DNA from: Tannerella sp.
Lineage (GTDB): Bacteria; Bacteroidota; Bacteroidia; Bacteroidales; Tannerellaceae
Direction: 5' to 3'
Assembly (NCBI GenBank): GCA_031268395.1
Contig: JAIRXI010000310.1
Span: 1-14,348, forward strand
Length of the DNA stretch: 14,348 nt
This document shows positions 13,236 through 14,348 of this stretch, piece by piece. The stretch's first letter is position 1. Each line of letters starts with the position of its first letter. The position numbers and the translations under genes are program-made. A model generated the notes under the pieces. That model did not search any database. It was not told where the DNA came from and saw nothing but the letters and a program-made list of their open reading frames with translations.

Positions 13236-13262
13236 CTCCTCATTTAAATAACAGAGATAACT

Positions 13263-14348
13263 ATGAACATGCAACGTTTTATTTTCCTTCTTGTTTTCGG
13301 AACATTCGGTCTGAATCTTTATGCCGGACCGGGCAATATTGCCTCCTTTGCACGGGTAACCGTTTCGTCGGAACTTTCGCCCGAAAGCGGAGGTTCCAAG
13401 GCAATCGACGGACGTATCGGCGTAAATAACCGCCATGAATGGGCGTCGAAAAGCAGTATCACCTATTGGGGACAAATCGACTATCCGTGGATACAGCTGA
13501 CCTGGGACAGTCCCCGCGCCATCAACCGCATCATCCTTTACGACCGCGCTTCGGCAGACAGTCATACCGCCGGCGGGACGCTCCATTTCAGCGACGGCAC
13601 CCGTCTGCCCGTTCATGCGATTCCGAATAACGGACTTGCAAAAACGGTGGACTTCCCTTCCAGAAAAGTAGAATGGGTAAAATTTGAAGTGACCGACGCC
13701 GACGGCGTCCATCCCGGACTGTCGGAAATCGAAGTCTATCCGGCCCCGGAAGCGTATCCCGACTATATTTCCAACGTGGATCCCTACATCGAATCCGCGC
13801 GGGGAAGATACTTTTTCTTCATCACCGGCAACCAGCCTTTCGGCATGATTGGCGCCGCTCCCTTGACACGCAACAAAAACCAGTACGGCGGCGGATACAA
13901 TTATAACTCGACGGAAGTGCTGGGCTTTCCGCAAGTACACGGATGGATGCTGTCGGGCATCACGATGATGCCTGTCACCGGCGAAGTCAATCCCTCGCTG
14001 GGCGAACAGCGCTGGAAATCCGTCTTCTCTCATGATGGCGAAATTGTGCAGCCCGGTTACCACCGCCTGTTCCTGAACGACTACAACATCTGGGTCGAAC
14101 AGACGGCCACCGATCGCGTAAGTCTTTACCGGCTGCGCTATACGCGCGATGCTGTTTCCCGCATCCTGCTCAATCTCGGAGGATACGTTGCCACGACAAC
14201 GATGACCGATGCACGGCTTACCCGCGTCAGCGACACCGAACTGGAAGGCTCCGTCAATACCACCGGACGCCTGTGGGGCGGGCCGGACAATGTCCGTATC
14301 TTCTTCGTGGTCCGTTTCGACAGGCCCTTCGAGCAGCTTGACGGCTGG
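13263..14348 (+). CDS. GH92-like alpha-mannosidase with discoidin-like module, N-terminal part
   Basis: The frame from the ATG at 13263 runs open to the window end (362 codons). Residues 1-21 are a signal peptide (MNMQRFIFLLVFGTFGLNLYA). Residues about 24-160 look like an F5/8 type C (discoidin) carbohydrate-binding module: SSELSPESGGSKAIDG, YPWIQLTWDSP, ILYDRAS and GLSEIEVYP. From about 170 the sequence matches the start of the GH92 N-terminal domain: ISNVDPYIES, NQPFGMIGAAPLT, GGGYNYNSTEVLGFPQVHGW and MMPVTG. GH92 enzymes are calcium-dependent exo-alpha-mannosidases acting on N-glycans or mannans. The catalytic domain lies beyond the window. The usual glycine/histidine-rich text after VNPFIGT is replaced by ESARGRYFFFITGN, suggesting a divergent subgroup. 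Confidence 0.82.
   Translation, partial: MNMQRFIFLLVFGTFGLNLYAGPGNIASFARVTVSSELSPESGGSKAIDGRIGVNNRHEWASKSSITYWGQIDYPWIQLTWDSPRAINRIILYDRASADSHTAGGTLHFSDGTRLPVHAIPNNGLAKTVDFPSRKVEWVKFEVTDADGVHPGLSEIEVYPAPEAYPDYISNVDPYIESARGRYFFFITGNQPFGMIGAAPLTRNKNQYGGGYNYNSTEVLGFPQVHGWMLSGITMMPVTGEVNPSLGEQRWKSVFSHDGEIVQPGYHRLFLNDYNIWVEQTATDRVSLYRLRYTRDAVSRILLNLGGYVATTTMTDARLTRVSDTELEGSVNTTGRLWGGPDNVRIFFVVRFDRPFEQLDGW

Larger units (their letters stand above)
12854..13262. other. Non-coding interval with palindromic repeat array
   Basis: These 409 bases lie between 5-FCL and the GH92 gene. 12854-12914 shows nothing I can name. 12915-13138 holds the repeat array with its flanking inverted and direct repeats. 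13139-13262 becomes AT-rich and carries a candidate promoter for the GH92 gene. Open frames through the array exist on both strands only because the unit is 21 bp long and palindromic; none has a family resemblance. Confidence 0.8.

Noticed and set aside
13227..14063. 278-codon minus-strand ORF
   Set aside because: It is antisense to the GH92-like gene, whose signal peptide and domain blocks are clear on the plus strand.

Overview
The window reads as chromosomal DNA of a Bacteroidota member, most likely order Bacteroidales. The evidence is: Bacteroidales-style housekeeping proteins (a short SIS-domain KdsD without CBS domains, a DUF4369 lipoprotein with a thioredoxin-like tail, a GreA-HIT pair, a dCMP deaminase - S41 protease - 5-FTHF cyclo-ligase row), several copies of the Bacteroidota -7 promoter motif TAnnTTTG, few Shine-Dalgarno sequences, a tRNA without encoded CCA, and carbohydrate genes (GH92, PmoA-like, Gfo/Idh) at both edges. 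Base composition looks close to balanced and fairly even. I see no transposase, integrase, phage gene, CRISPR array or rRNA.

Layout. (1) 1-1911, plus strand: the tail of a PmoA-like (DUF6807) protein followed closely by an exported Gfo/Idh/MocA oxidoreductase, probably a sugar-related pair. A hairpin between convergent genes closes this unit. (2) 4447-1958, minus strand: tRNA-Arg(CCG), then efp, radC, a SufT-like DUF59 protein and lpxH, tightly packed. (3) 4591-5253, plus: ung, divergent from the tRNA. (4) 7654-5449, minus: a DUF4369/thioredoxin-like lipoprotein, then greA and a HIT hydrolase; the greA leader contains a strong intrinsic terminator. (5) 7736-10056, plus: kdsD, a PfkB-family sugar kinase and queH, nearly touching. 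(6) 10224-12853, plus: dCMP deaminase, S41 C-terminal processing protease and 5-formyltetrahydrofolate cyclo-ligase. (7) 12854-13262: non-coding, with an array of nine 21-bp palindrome-based repeats. (8) 13263 to the end, plus: the N-terminal part of a GH92 alpha-mannosidase with a discoidin-like module.

The genes mostly serve basic cell functions: lipopolysaccharide synthesis (LpxH, KdsD), Fe-S maturation (SufT-like), translation (tRNA-Arg, EF-P, QueH through queuosine), transcription elongation (GreA), DNA repair (Ung, RadC), nucleotide and folate metabolism (dCMP deaminase, 5-FCL), and envelope proteolysis. The outer ends concern glycan use.

The most unusual structures are the 21-bp palindromic array (12938-13126), which lies inside a 17-bp imperfect inverted repeat and an 8-bp direct repeat, and the promoter - terminator - Shine-Dalgarno arrangement before greA. 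I do not see a convincing new multi-gene system; the array is the best candidate for something undescribed.
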